This document shows, piece by piece, positions 1-8,161 of a DNA stretch of 26,761 nucleotides. A program made the translations under genes and the position numbers. Source of the stretch: Acetatifactor sp. Its GTDB lineage: Bacteria; Bacillota; Clostridia; Lachnospirales; Lachnospiraceae. The stretch is from NCBI GenBank assembly GCA_016293615.1, contig JAEDDX010000038.1:1-26761 (forward strand). The letters run 5' to 3'. Below the pieces are notes generated by a model. The model saw only the letters and a program-made list of their open reading frames with translations. It did not search any database and was not told the DNA's origin. Numbering within the stretch: the stretch's first letter is position 1; each line of letters opens with the position of its first letter.

Positions 1-1287
1 ATCACAACAGACAAAGGAGCTGTGAAGCAGTGCATTAGGAATGTTGTTACAGTATTGCAGAATGATCCGAAGTTCAAGGGTGTTATTCGTTACAACATGA
101 TGACAGATCGGAACGACATTGTAAAAGATCTGGGGTGGTATCGGGAAAGCCCTGTGCTGACTGATTCTGACATAGACCATATCATGCTGTATCTTGAAGA
201 GAATTACAGTCTGACAACGGAGAAAAAGATAAAATCGGCAATCAATGTGGTCGCTATGGAAAACAAGTATCACCCGATTCAGGAAAAACTCAATTCCTTA
301 GTGTGGGACAAAAAAGAGCGTATCAAAGATGTGCTGTATCACTTTCTTGGAGCGGATAGGAATGTCTATACCTACGAAGCAATGAAAGTTCTTTTGTTGG
401 GGGCTATTTCAAGAGTGTTTCGCCCAGGGACGAAGTTTGAGTATATGCTGATACTGGTGGGTGGTCAGGGAGCCGGAAAGTCCACATTTTTCAGGTTCCT
501 TGCCATGAATGATTCATGGTTTACTGATGATCTGAAAAAACTTGATGATGAAAATGTGTTCCGAAAAATGCAGGGACATCTCATCATAGAACTGTCGGAA
601 ATGATAGCGACTGCCAGTGCTAGGAGCATTGAGGATATTAAGTCTTTTATCAGTAGGCAGAGTGATATTTATAAAGTACCTTATGAGACACAGCCAAAGG
701 ACAGACCGAGACAGTGCGTGTTTGGCGGTACTTCCAATGCTATGGATACACTTCCGCTTGATCGTACCGGTAACAGACGATTCATGCCGGTCATGGTTTA
801 TCCTGAGAGAGCAGAGTGTCATATTCTTGATAATGAAGCAAGTTCAAGGGAATATATCGAGCAGGTGTGGGCGGAAGCTATGGAGATATTCAGATCAGGA
901 GATTTCAGGCTGATGCTTAGTAAGGAATCAGCTGAATACCTGAAAGATTATCAGAAGCAGTTCATGCCGGAAGATGCTGATGCCGGAATGATTCTTGCCT
1001 TTCTTGATGATTTCAAGGGAGACAGGGTTTGTTCCAAACTGTTGTGGAAAGAAGCACTTCACAGAGACTACGAACCTAAGAGGATTGAGCTAAAGCAGAT
1101 TTGCGATATTATGAACAATTCTGTGACCGACTGGGTTATGAGCGATGGGGCAATGCATTTCGGAGATTATGGCAAGCAACGAGGTTGGGTGCGTGTCGGC
1201 TCGTCTCAGGAAATCCCCGACAAAGCGGATAGCGATGGTTTTATGGAAATACCGAAACAGTTGGAATTGGAGATACCATTTAAGTAA
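1..1287 (+). CDS. VapE/VirE-family P-loop ATPase of an integrative element (5' end outside window)
   Basis: The reading frame is open from base 1, so the gene starts upstream. A GTG at 22 is an internal codon: the preceding codons read ITTDKGA, which fits the usual family lead-in. A Walker A loop (GGQGAGKST) lies near bases 460-486, followed by a Walker B-like IIELSE. The segment GGTSNAMDTLPLDRTGNRR (729-782) is the arginine-containing sensor typical of the virulence-associated E / phage-plasmid primase-helicase group. Family knowledge: these proteins replicate or mobilise integrative elements and prophages, often beside a primase. The sequence is AT-richer by eye than the chromosomal genes to the right, and TnpW follows at 1514, so it belongs to a mobile element. 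The exact role (helicase or replication initiator) is inferred. Confidence 0.85.
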   Translation: MTTDKGAVKQCIRNVVTVLQNDPKFKGVIRYNMMTDRNDIVKDLGWYRESPVLTDSDIDHIMLYLEENYSLTTEKKIKSAINVVAMENKYHPIQEKLNSLVWDKKERIKDVLYHFLGADRNVYTYEAMKVLLLGAISRVFRPGTKFEYMLILVGGQGAGKSTFFRFLAMNDSWFTDDLKKLDDENVFRKMQGHLIIELSEMIATASARSIEDIKSFISRQSDIYKVPYETQPKDRPRQCVFGGTSNAMDTLPLDRTGNRRFMPVMVYPERAECHILDNEASSREYIEQVWAEAMEIFRSGDFRLMLSKESAEYLKDYQKQFMPEDADAGMILAFLDDFKGDRVCSKLLWKEALHRDYEPKRIELKQICDIMNNSVTDWVMSDGAMHFGDYGKQRGWVRVGSSQEIPDKADSDGFMEIPKQLELEIPFK

Positions 1288-1472
1288 CAAAATTGATGAA
1301 GTTACCTTGTTGTTACTTATGTTGTTACCCAGTGGAAGCATTGATTTTACTGGGTTTTCTATGAAAGGTAACAAAAGTAACAAGAAAATAGAAAAATAAA
1401 TAAAATACGGGTAGCAAGCATAGGTAGCGGTGATTTGAGAAGTCTTTTCGGTCATGTTACCTTTTTTGTTAC
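1284..1472. repeat. Cluster of GTTAC/GTAAC pentamers (iteron- or operator-like)
   Basis: Eight copies of GTTAC or its complement GTAAC occur in 189 bases: forward at 1301, 1312, 1324, 1456 and 1468; reverse at 1284, 1368 and 1377. Neighbouring copies are 9-12 bases apart, close to one helical turn. This looks like a protein-binding array between vapE and tnpW. The binder is unknown. Confidence 0.5.
1328..1358 (+). terminator. Weak hairpin with short T-run after the VapE gene
   Basis: CCCAGT (1328-1333) can pair with ACTGGG (1349-1354), followed by TTTT. The six-pair stem with a 15-base loop is weak, so terminator activity is uncertain. It sits in the middle of the GTTAC repeat cluster. Confidence 0.25.
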
Positions 1473-1513
1473 CCTTTCCCTTGTAGGGGGAATTTGGGAA
1501 AGGAGCGGAGCGA

Positions 1514-1693
1514 ATGCAAGAAGAGAAAACGGTGGAAAACAAAGCAAATTATATAGATGGCGGTAATTTTAAGACGAGAATCGGCAATACTACTTACCTT
1601 GTCGGGGTGTTCTTCAACAATGCGAAAAAGGTAACAGTAGAGGACAGAATGAAGAATTTAATACGTCAGGAAGTGGTTGCTGGCAATTTCTAA
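1514..1693 (+). CDS. tnpW: TnpW-like transposon-encoded small protein
   Basis: A 59-residue ORF starting at ATG 1514, with an AAAGGAG ribosome site just upstream. The core TTYLVGVFFNNAKKVTVEDR and the following MKNLIRQE helix fit the small TnpW family found on Tn4451-type and other large-serine-recombinase elements of Firmicutes, where it lies close to the recombinase gene. The molecular role of TnpW is not known. No recombinase follows here: the element appears to end within about 60 bases, so the gene is close to the element boundary. The assignment rests on remembered family pattern, not on a search. Confidence 0.65.
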   Translation: MQEEKTVENKANYIDGGNFKTRIGNTTYLVGVFFNNAKKVTVEDRMKNLIRQEVVAGNF

Positions 1694-1730
1694 GCCAGTC
1701 CATCATTAAAACGAACATTTTTTATAGTGA

Positions 1731-1961
1731 ATTATCATTCTCTGTATTGACAAAACGCTTCCTAATGAATCGATCGGAACAGAAAAGCTCCCGGAGCTGC
1801 CGGATAAGGATCAGACCATCTATGTCTACTGTCGAAGCGGAAACAGAAGTAAGCAGGCTGCCCGGAAGCTGGCGGATCTGGGGTATACAAATATAATTGA
1901 ATTCGGAGGTATCCTTGACTATTCCGGAGAAATCGAGAAAGGCGGGCAGCAGTCTTTTTAA
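1731..1961 (+). pseudogene. Rhodanese-like sulfurtransferase, 5'-truncated
   Basis: After an in-frame TGA at 1728 the frame encodes 77 codons. Recognisable rhodanese homology begins near LPNESIG (about 1750) and includes the active-site loop CRSGNRS (1831-1851), whose cysteine carries the persulfide, then the family C terminus YTNIIEFGGILDYSGEI. The N-terminal half, which normally contains the IDVR...E...GHI motif, is missing, and there is no start codon or ribosome site. The break lies at the inferred end of the element carrying vapE and tnpW, so insertion into, or deletion across, a small rhodanese gene is the simplest explanation. The active-site loop is intact, but the half-domain is probably not functional. 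Confidence 0.8.
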
Positions 1962-2042
1962 ATCACAAAAAGGATGTATCAGAAAGGTTTTATTGGTAAA
2001 ACTAGAGAGACAAGCAATATGCAGTGCAAGGAGCAGGAAGAA

Positions 2043-4229
2043 ATGAAGGATAGAGTCTTTGGCGTGTTGCAGCGCATCGGACGAAGTTTTATGCTTCCTA
2101 TCGCAGTTCTCCCGGTGGCGGGTCTCTTGCTGGGAATAGGAAGTTCGTTTACCAATGAAACCATGATTGCGACCTATGGATTGGAAGGAGTATTGGGAAA
2201 TACTTCCGTTTTGCATGCGCTTCTGGTCATTATGAATCGGGTCGGAAGTGCGGTTTTTGATAATCTGCCTCTGATTTTTGCCGTGGGTGTGGCAATCGGT
2301 ATGGCAAAGAAGGAAAAAGAGGTGGCAGCCCTGTCGGCGGTGATCGCCTATTTTGTCATGAATACAGCCATCAACGCCATGCTTCTGAATCAAGGGGAGA
2401 TATTGGAAAACGGTGAGGTGTCTGCCGCTGTCCTGGAGGGAACCATTACTTCCGTCTGCGGGATTTTGACACTGCAGATGGGTGTATTCGGAGGTATCAT
2501 TGTAGGGCTCGGCGTCGCGGCACTGCACAATCGCTTTTTCAGGATCACACTTCCGAATGCCCTGTCTTTTTTCGGCGGGACACGGTTCATTCCGATCATC
2601 TCTACCCTGGTGTATCTGTTTGTGGGAATATTGATGTATTTTATCTGGCCTGTGGTCCAGAACGGTATTTATGCCCTGGGAAGCCTGGTGACGGAAAGCG
2701 GTTATGCGGGTACCCTGGTGTTCGGACTGATCAAACGGGCGCTGATTCCGTTCGGTCTGCATCATGTATTTTATATGCCCTTCTGGCAGACAGCGGTGGG
2801 CGGAACCATGGAGATAGCCGGGCAGATGGTGCAGGGCGGACAGAACATTTTCTTTGCACAGCTTGCCAATTCGGCCGACATTGTGCATTTCAGTGCGGAT
2901 GCGACAAGATATTTCTCGGGGGAGTTTATTTTTATGATCTTCGGACTTCCGGGGGCCGCCCTGGCGATGTATCACTGTGCGAAACCGGAGAAAAAGAAGG
3001 CGGCGGGCGGATTGCTGCTCTCCGCTTCCCTGGCCAGCATGTTGACCGGAATTACAGAGCCTCTGGAGTTTTCCTTTCTGTTTGTTGCGCCTTTGCTGTT
3101 TGCGGTTCAGGTCATTCTGGCAGGCTTTGCCTATATGCTCGCGCATGTGCTCAACATTGCGGTAGGTCTGACATTTTCCGGGGGACTGATTGACCTTTTG
3201 CTGTTTGGCGTGCTTCAGGGCAATGAAAAAACAAGCTGGCTTCGAATCGTTCCGGTGGGGATTCTATATTTTGGCCTGTATTATTTCAGCTTCCGGTTCC
3301 TGATCCGGAGGTTCGATCTCAGGACACCGGGCAGAGAAGAGGAGTATGCTGAGACAAAGCTGTATACAAGGGCGGATGTGAACGCGCGCAGGGAAAAGGA
3401 GAAGACCCATGGCACCGGGGCGCAAAATACGGATTCTGTCAGTGAAGCAATCGTCAGGGGACTGGGAGGACAAGACAATATCAGCGATGTGGATTGCTGT
3501 GCGACCAGACTCCGGTGCAGTGTGTTCGATGCAAAAGCAGTGGATGACGCGGTGCTGAAAGCAACCGGAGCGTCGGGCGTGATTCACAAAGGAAACGGCG
3601 TACAGATCATTTATGGTCCGCATGTCACGGTGATCAAATCCAATCTGGAGGAGTATCTGGAGCAAGCGGGAACCGCACAGCCGGTATGTCAGGAGCAGAG
3701 ATCGGACCGAAAGCAAACCCCACATCCGAAACAGGCATCGGATGCGGGAAAGGTAACACACATCGTAATTTCCAGCCCGATGACCGGTTATGCCGCTGCG
3801 CTTTCCGCGGCGCCGGATGAAGCTTTTGCAGAAGGTATGATGGGAGACGGCGCCGTGGTCACTCCTGTTGACCCGATCGTGAGGGCGCCGGAGGACGGAG
3901 AGATCGGCTTTGTGTTTGACACAAAACATGCAATCGGTTTTGTCACAAAACAGGGCATCCAGCTTCTGCTCCATATCGGCATAGACACCGTAAAGCTTGA
4001 TGGAGAAGGGTTTGAGGTCTGTGTGAAAAATGGCCAGAAAGTGAAGAAGGGAGACCCTCTGCTGAAGCTGGATCTTGATTTTCTCAGGGATCATGCGCCC
4101 TCTCTGGCGTCGCCTGTGGTGTGCACCGAGCTTTCGGATGACATGAAGATCCGACTCCTGAAGGAAGGAGAAATCCGGGCCGGAGAAGCACTGTTTGAAA
4201 TTATAACGGACGAATGTTCTCCCCTTTAG
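2043..4229 (+). CDS. ptsG: PTS glucose-type transporter, fused EIICBA
   Basis: A 728-residue phosphotransferase-system permease that takes up and phosphorylates glucose or a related hexose. Order: EIIC membrane domain (about 1-410, with the start GVLQRIGRSFMLPIAVLP and the motif GITEPLEFSFLF), EIIB with phospho-cysteine C486 in CATRLR, then EIIA with phospho-histidine H644 in LLLHIGIDTV. Start 2043 was chosen because AAGGAG lies at 2028-2033 with nine bases of spacing and the family N terminus begins there; in-frame ATGs at 1974 and 2019 lack a comparable site. EIIC resembles Bacillus PtsG more than NagE (IPFGLHHVFY; TFSGGLIDLLLFG). Maltose or GlcNAc specificity cannot be excluded. No clear promoter or antiterminator target was seen upstream, only the truncated rhodanese. 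Confidence 0.93.
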   Translation: MKDRVFGVLQRIGRSFMLPIAVLPVAGLLLGIGSSFTNETMIATYGLEGVLGNTSVLHALLVIMNRVGSAVFDNLPLIFAVGVAIGMAKKEKEVAALSAVIAYFVMNTAINAMLLNQGEILENGEVSAAVLEGTITSVCGILTLQMGVFGGIIVGLGVAALHNRFFRITLPNALSFFGGTRFIPIISTLVYLFVGILMYFIWPVVQNGIYALGSLVTESGYAGTLVFGLIKRALIPFGLHHVFYMPFWQTAVGGTMEIAGQMVQGGQNIFFAQLANSADIVHFSADATRYFSGEFIFMIFGLPGAALAMYHCAKPEKKKAAGGLLLSASLASMLTGITEPLEFSFLFVAPLLFAVQVILAGFAYMLAHVLNIAVGLTFSGGLIDLLLFGVLQGNEKTSWLRIVPVGILYFGLYYFSFRFLIRRFDLRTPGREEEYAETKLYTRADVNARREKEKTHGTGAQNTDSVSEAIVRGLGGQDNISDVDCCATRLRCSVFDAKAVDDAVLKATGASGVIHKGNGVQIIYGPHVTVIKSNLEEYLEQAGTAQPVCQEQRSDRKQTPHPKQASDAGKVTHIVISSPMTGYAAALSAAPDEAFAEGMMGDGAVVTPVDPIVRAPEDGEIGFVFDTKHAIGFVTKQGIQLLLHIGIDTVKLDGEGFEVCVKNGQKVKKGDPLLKLDLDFLRDHAPSLASPVVCTELSDDMKIRLLKEGEIRAGEALFEIITDECSPL

Positions 4230-4230
4230 C

Positions 4231-4242
4231 GGAATGCATTCC
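4231..4242. repeat. Perfect 12-bp palindrome after the PTS gene
   Basis: GGAATGCATTCC is self-complementary and begins two bases after the stop codon of the EIICBA gene. It may be a protein-binding site or part of a 3' RNA structure. Confidence 0.4.
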
Positions 4243-4250
4243 TGCCGGGT

Positions 4251-4356
4251 CCTGTGTGTCTGCAATCAGACATGCAGGGCTTAGGCGAAGGGGCGCATTT
4301 CCTTGGGGCGGCGTGTCTGCGACCGGACATGAAAGGCCTGGGCGAAGGGGCGCATT
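4251..4356 (+). repeat. Two imperfect 44-bp direct repeats, each with a hairpin
   Basis: Units at 4256-4299 and 4313-4356 share GTGTCTGC, then GACAT, GGC, and GGCGAAGGGGCGCATT. Each unit starts with a hairpin. The first extends to CCTGTGTGTCTG / CAGACATGCAGG (4251-4262 with 4267-4278), 12 pairs if G-U is allowed, around a CAAT loop. The second is TGTCTG-CGAC-CGGACA. Base changes between copies keep the pairing. There is no T-run, so these are not classical terminators; they could be REP-like or mRNA-stabilising elements. Confidence 0.55.
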
Positions 4357-4362
4357 CAAGGG

Positions 4363-4392
4363 TTGATTTTTCATACCGAGATAGGGTAAAAT
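4363..4392 (+). promoter_or_regulatory. Probable promoter of the histidine kinase gene
   Basis: TTGATT at 4363-4368 and TAAAAT at 4387-4392 are 18 bases apart, a reasonable sigma-A type promoter about 70 bases before the ATG at 4465. The -10 hexamer lies within the left arm of the inverted repeat described next. Confidence 0.45.
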
Positions 4393-4422
4393 TGATACTA
4401 TCATAATAGGGTTATTTTACCC
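4384..4422. promoter_or_regulatory. Operator-like inverted repeat overlapping the -10
   Basis: GGGTAAAAT (4384-4392) is perfectly complementary to ATTTTACCC (4414-4422). A smaller CTAT-CATA-ATAG repeat (4398-4409) lies between the arms. The position on the -10 and initial transcribed region suits a repressor site; it could also fold in the 5' leader. Confidence 0.45.
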
Positions 4423-4464
4423 ATTCGGAGAGGTTCCTGAAAGATATCAGACAGAAAGAGGTGT

Positions 4465-7323
4465 ATGGATTTGTCAAGGGGGCAAGATACGAATTCCGAA
4501 CATCATAAGTCCGGCCGGAAAAGGAGTGTGAGAAGTCTCAAACCCATCCTGTTAGGGATGTTGTTTATTTTTCTGCAAATCGTATGCTATACATGGGTGC
4601 TTCAGCGAAGCTACAGCAAAAACACCCTGGAGACAGCGGTAAACAGAACGATTCTGCGTGTGGATACCATATATGAATCCATGACCGATATACTGGAGGA
4701 TGCGTATTTTACGACGATTCACACATCGGATGATATGCATACGGAGGCGTACGCCACACTGCAGAATAAACTCAGTGAGATGCAGAAGCTGAAGACACTG
4801 CGGTATCTCTATACTGCGAAGCGCAGCCCCGAAGGCGTACCGGTGTATCTGGTGGACGGAACCGATCCCGGTGCGGAGGATTTTGCCTGTCCGGGCTCGG
4901 TCATTGAGGCGGAGATGCTTCCTTACCTGGAGGATGCCCTGTCCGGAAATGTCAGCTATTCCCGGGATATTATTGACAACGCCAGAGGGCATATTTTTGC
5001 TGCCTGCTATCCCGTGTACAGCAAACAGAATCCGGACGAAATCATCGGAGCGCTCTGCATTGAGATCGATATGGAGTCTACATACAGAGAAATCGAGGAA
5101 AGCAACAGAAGCGCTGCCCGCCTGGCAGTGTTTGCAGGGATTCTTTCCTCGATATTGACCGTTCTGGCGTATCTGTGGATGAGACGGCTGAATAAGCGCG
5201 AGATCGAACAACGCAGAAAGCTGGATGCGGCATACGAAAGAACGGCCAAAGCAAACAGGGAACTGGAGCAGGCGCGAAAGGATATCGAGCGGGCATACGA
5301 TGAGCTCAAAGAGGAGACGATCATATCCGGCGCATTGAGCAAGGAATACAGCAGCCTGTTTAAAATCAATGCGAAAACCGGTAAGCTGTCTCTCTATCGG
5401 ACGGACGGAATGGGCATGAGTGCGCAGGATCTTGAGAAACTGATGCTTGCCGATGACTATGAAACTGTCCTGTCCGGGTATATCGACACATTTGTGGTTC
5501 CCGAAGACAGAGACAGGCTCAGAGAGTTGGGCAGTCTGAATATTCTGTTGGAGCGTGTTCCGGAGATCGGATTACATAAGCTTGGTTTCAAGCGCGAAAT
5601 GAACGGAGAGATCAGCTATTATGAGATGAATGTGGCGAAAACCGTGGATGAGGCGGGAGATGTGACCTTTATTCTGGGAATGCGCAATGTGGATGAAGAG
5701 ATGCGCCGACAGTTGAAGCAGACGAATAAGATGGAGATGCAGAGAGAGATCATCGAGGGACTGTGTTCGGAGTACTATTCGGTCCTTCTGGTCAATCCGG
5801 AGACGGATGTGATCACGACCTTCCGCGCGGAGGAAGAGGAAGGCCGTGCGATCAAGGAGTATTTCCACAAGCACGGCAACTGTTGGTCCAAGGGTATTCT
5901 TGAGTATTCCAGAGAACTGATCTCGGAAGCAAGCCGCAGCGAATTTATTGAGAAGCTGTCATTGGAATACATCCGGTCCAATCAGAAGGATTATTCCTTT
6001 ACCTATGAAAAACTGGTGGAAGACGGAAGCATTTACCTTCAGGCCAGGGTGGCGTATGTCCGGGAGAAAGACGGCACGCCGGCGGTGGTCATCGGAACCC
6101 GTAATGTGGATGACCTGATCCGAAGGGAGAGACAGCAGGAGAAAGCCCTTCAGGCAGCCCTAAACGAAGCAAAAACGGCGAACAGGGCCAAGACGGATTT
6201 CCTGTCGAGAATGTCGCATGATATCCGTACGCCCTTAAACGGTATCCTGGGGTTATTGGAAATGGACGAGAGACATCCGGACGATAGGAAGCTCATTGAG
6301 GAAAACCGCGGAAAGATAAAGGTTGCGGCATACCATCTGAACTCACTGCTGAACGATATCCTGCATTTGTCGAAGCTCGAGAACGGCAATGTGGAATTGT
6401 CCCGTGAAGTGATGGACATCAACAGTCTGGCTTCGGATGTTGTGACAATGGTGGCAATCGAGGCTGCCGAGCGCGGAATTACCTTTTATCACGGAGATTT
6501 CAGCAAAAATCTGGTCGCACCCTTTGTATACGGAAGCCCGCTGCATTTGAGACAGATCTTTTTAAACATTTTCAGCAACGCCATCAAGTATAATAAACCG
6601 GGAGGAAGTATTTCCTGCAAGGCAGAGTGCAAACCCATAGATGAGAAAATCGTGCTGTATGAATGTACGATTTCGGATACGGGAATCGGAATGAGCAAGG
6701 AATTCCTGGAACATATTTTTGAGCCTTTCTCGCAGGAGCGAAGCGATGCAAGGAGTACCTATCAGGGAACCGGCCTGGGTATGGCGATTGTGAAATCGCT
6801 GGTGGATAAGATGGGAGGAACCATTCAGATCGACAGCACCGAAGGAGAAGGAAGTACATTTACGGTAACCATTCCGTTTGAGATCGCGGCTGCGTCCGAG
6901 GCAAAGAAGACCTGCGACGAAGAAGGAGAGGTCTGCATCCGCAATCTTCGCGTTCTCGTGGTTGAGGATAACGAGCTGAACATGGAGATCGCGCAATTTC
7001 TGCTGGAGGATGCAGGTGCTGTCGTTACGAAGGCTGTTGACGGCAAACAGGCTGTCGATCTCTTCTCACAGAATCCTGCGGGAACCTTTGATGCGATTCT
7101 GATGGATGTGATGATGCCGGTGATGAACGGAATCGAGGCGGCAAAGGCGATCCGGCTGATGGACAGAAGCGATGCGCGGACGATTCCTATCATTGCCATG
7201 ACAGCGAATGCGTTTGAGGAAGACAGACAGGCAACAAAGAATGCGGGAATGAATGCGCATTTGTCAAAACCGCTGAACGGCAGAGAGGTCCTGCAGACGA
7301 TTGCAAAATACAGCAGGAAATAG
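4465..7323 (+). CDS. Hybrid sensor histidine kinase / response regulator
   Basis: A 952-residue membrane signalling protein. Membrane segments at about 27-46 and 220-240 flank an extracytoplasmic Cache-like sensor region. Then come a coiled coil (about 242-285), two PAS-like regions (about 290-410 and 420-555), and a HisKA domain with phospho-acceptor H585 in SHDIRTPLNG. The ATPase domain has its N box (IFSNAIKYN) and G boxes (DTGIGM, GTGLGMAI). A receiver domain follows with phospho-acceptor D881 in ILMDVMMPVMNG and the usual conserved K in LSKPL. Phosphate would pass H585 to D881 and then to an Hpt protein; a fragment resembling an Hpt start lies at 8162. The ligand and output regulator cannot be read from the sequence. 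The N-terminal 20 residues are strongly charged. Confidence 0.93.
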   Translation: MDLSRGQDTNSEHHKSGRKRSVRSLKPILLGMLFIFLQIVCYTWVLQRSYSKNTLETAVNRTILRVDTIYESMTDILEDAYFTTIHTSDDMHTEAYATLQNKLSEMQKLKTLRYLYTAKRSPEGVPVYLVDGTDPGAEDFACPGSVIEAEMLPYLEDALSGNVSYSRDIIDNARGHIFAACYPVYSKQNPDEIIGALCIEIDMESTYREIEESNRSAARLAVFAGILSSILTVLAYLWMRRLNKREIEQRRKLDAAYERTAKANRELEQARKDIERAYDELKEETIISGALSKEYSSLFKINAKTGKLSLYRTDGMGMSAQDLEKLMLADDYETVLSGYIDTFVVPEDRDRLRELGSLNILLERVPEIGLHKLGFKREMNGEISYYEMNVAKTVDEAGDVTFILGMRNVDEEMRRQLKQTNKMEMQREIIEGLCSEYYSVLLVNPETDVITTFRAEEEEGRAIKEYFHKHGNCWSKGILEYSRELISEASRSEFIEKLSLEYIRSNQKDYSFTYEKLVEDGSIYLQARVAYVREKDGTPAVVIGTRNVDDLIRRERQQEKALQAALNEAKTANRAKTDFLSRMSHDIRTPLNGILGLLEMDERHPDDRKLIEENRGKIKVAAYHLNSLLNDILHLSKLENGNVELSREVMDINSLASDVVTMVAIEAAERGITFYHGDFSKNLVAPFVYGSPLHLRQIFLNIFSNAIKYNKPGGSISCKAECKPIDEKIVLYECTISDTGIGMSKEFLEHIFEPFSQERSDARSTYQGTGLGMAIVKSLVDKMGGTIQIDSTEGEGSTFTVTIPFEIAAASEAKKTCDEEGEVCIRNLRVLVVEDNELNMEIAQFLLEDAGAVVTKAVDGKQAVDLFSQNPAGTFDAILMDVMMPVMNGIEAAKAIRLMDRSDARTIPIIAMTANAFEEDRQATKNAGMNAHLSKPLNGREVLQTIAKYSRK

Positions 7324-7331
7324 AGTTCCCA

Positions 7332-7367
7332 TGCCACAGCCCTGCGACAGATGCGCGGGATGTGGCA
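7332..7367 (+). other. Hairpin after the histidine kinase stop codon
   Basis: TGCCACA...CCC.GCG pairs with CGCGGG.TGTGGCA around a seven-base loop (7347-7353), with one mismatch and one bulge. No T-run follows, so it is more likely an mRNA-processing or attenuating hairpin between the kinase and the next gene than a terminator. Confidence 0.35.
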
Positions 7368-7420
7368 GGAATACAATCCCGAAAAGGGAGAAAAGAATCA
7401 TATCAGGAGAAGGCAGAGTC

Positions 7421-7996
7421 ATGCAGCAGGAAGAAATATTGGATTCCAATACAGAGAGAGAAAGAAAACATATCAGGGCGGCTACCGGGTTTCTGAGCGG
7501 CGCGTTGCTTTTTCAGGGAGTGCTGGTTTATCTTCTGCAGGTGGTAGACAGAATCGGGGTTTGGTATATTGTGTGTTTCCTTGCGGGTTTTTGCCTGTTG
7601 GCAGTCATGGTCATCGGGTATCTGAGATTGTTTCTGATCACCCTGCGGAAATTGGAGAAAATATGGATGCGGTATGCTTTCTTTACGGTACTTCTGGTAG
7701 GAGTCTTTGTCTTACACGGTATCACGGCAGCAGGCTGTCTGGCGGATGCGGTCGGAGGGGGCAGGATGGTAACGACGACAGAGTACAGGGTGTATCAGCA
7801 GCAACTTAGATTCAACGATGACGGCAAGGATGTCGTTCTGACACTGCCGGAGGATGTGATGGCGCAATTGCGCAGCATGACGAATCAGGAGGAGCTTATC
7901 CTGACGGACGATTGTCTGTTTGTTCACCCGGAGCCCGTCACGGTCAAGTATTATCCCCGCTTAAAGGTGTTTTTGAACATCAATGTCTCGGAATAG
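7421..7996 (+). CDS. Small membrane protein of unknown function
   Basis: A 191-residue protein I do not recognise. The start at ATG 7421 (MQQEEILDSN) has AGGAGA at 7405-7410; the open frame extends upstream to 7301, but that overlaps the kinase gene and has no ribosome site. Three likely membrane helices lie at about residues 20-43, 47-72 and 84-108, followed by a soluble tail of about 80 residues containing VVLTLPEDVMAQL and ending in NINVSE. The 97-base gap after the histidine kinase and shared orientation suggest co-transcription, so it could be an accessory to that sensor; this is inference only. Confidence 0.7.
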   Translation: MQQEEILDSNTERERKHIRAATGFLSGALLFQGVLVYLLQVVDRIGVWYIVCFLAGFCLLAVMVIGYLRLFLITLRKLEKIWMRYAFFTVLLVGVFVLHGITAAGCLADAVGGGRMVTTTEYRVYQQQLRFNDDGKDVVLTLPEDVMAQLRSMTNQEELILTDDCLFVHPEPVTVKYYPRLKVFLNINVSE

Positions 7997-8045
7997 AAGC
8001 GGCGAGACTCCTTGGAAGTGCCTGTGGCGGACCCCCGCAAGGCGA

Positions 8046-8096
8046 TGTCGATATATGTCGATAATTCTTGATTACCAAAGCACAATGTGATAGAAT
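8046..8096 (+). promoter_or_regulatory. Promoter with adjacent ATGTCGATA direct repeat
   Basis: TTGATT (8068-8073), a 17-base spacer and TAGAAT (8091-8096), with TGA just before the -10 (extended -10 form), make one of the best promoter matches in the window. Immediately upstream, ATGTCGATA occurs twice at ten-base spacing (8046-8054, 8056-8064), a plausible activator or repressor site on one face of the helix. Confidence 0.6.
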
Positions 8097-8161
8097 GTCT
8101 GCGATATCTGAGAAGAATCAACAAAAAGAAACAACGAAAAAATAACAAAAAGAAGTGAAAA

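Noticed and set aside
1728..1750. Fur-box-like sequence (GAATTATCATTCTC)
   Set aside because: It matches only part of the consensus and lies at the element/rhodanese junction, not before an intact gene.
1722..3146. 474-codon - strand open frame opposite the PTS gene
   Set aside because: It lies opposite the rhodanese remnant and the EIICBA gene, has low-complexity His/Gln/Arg-rich composition typical of an antisense shadow, and no ribosome site or family motif.
4231..4356. CRISPR array
   Set aside because: Only two imperfect units occur, with a short interval rather than regular unique spacers, and no cas gene is present.
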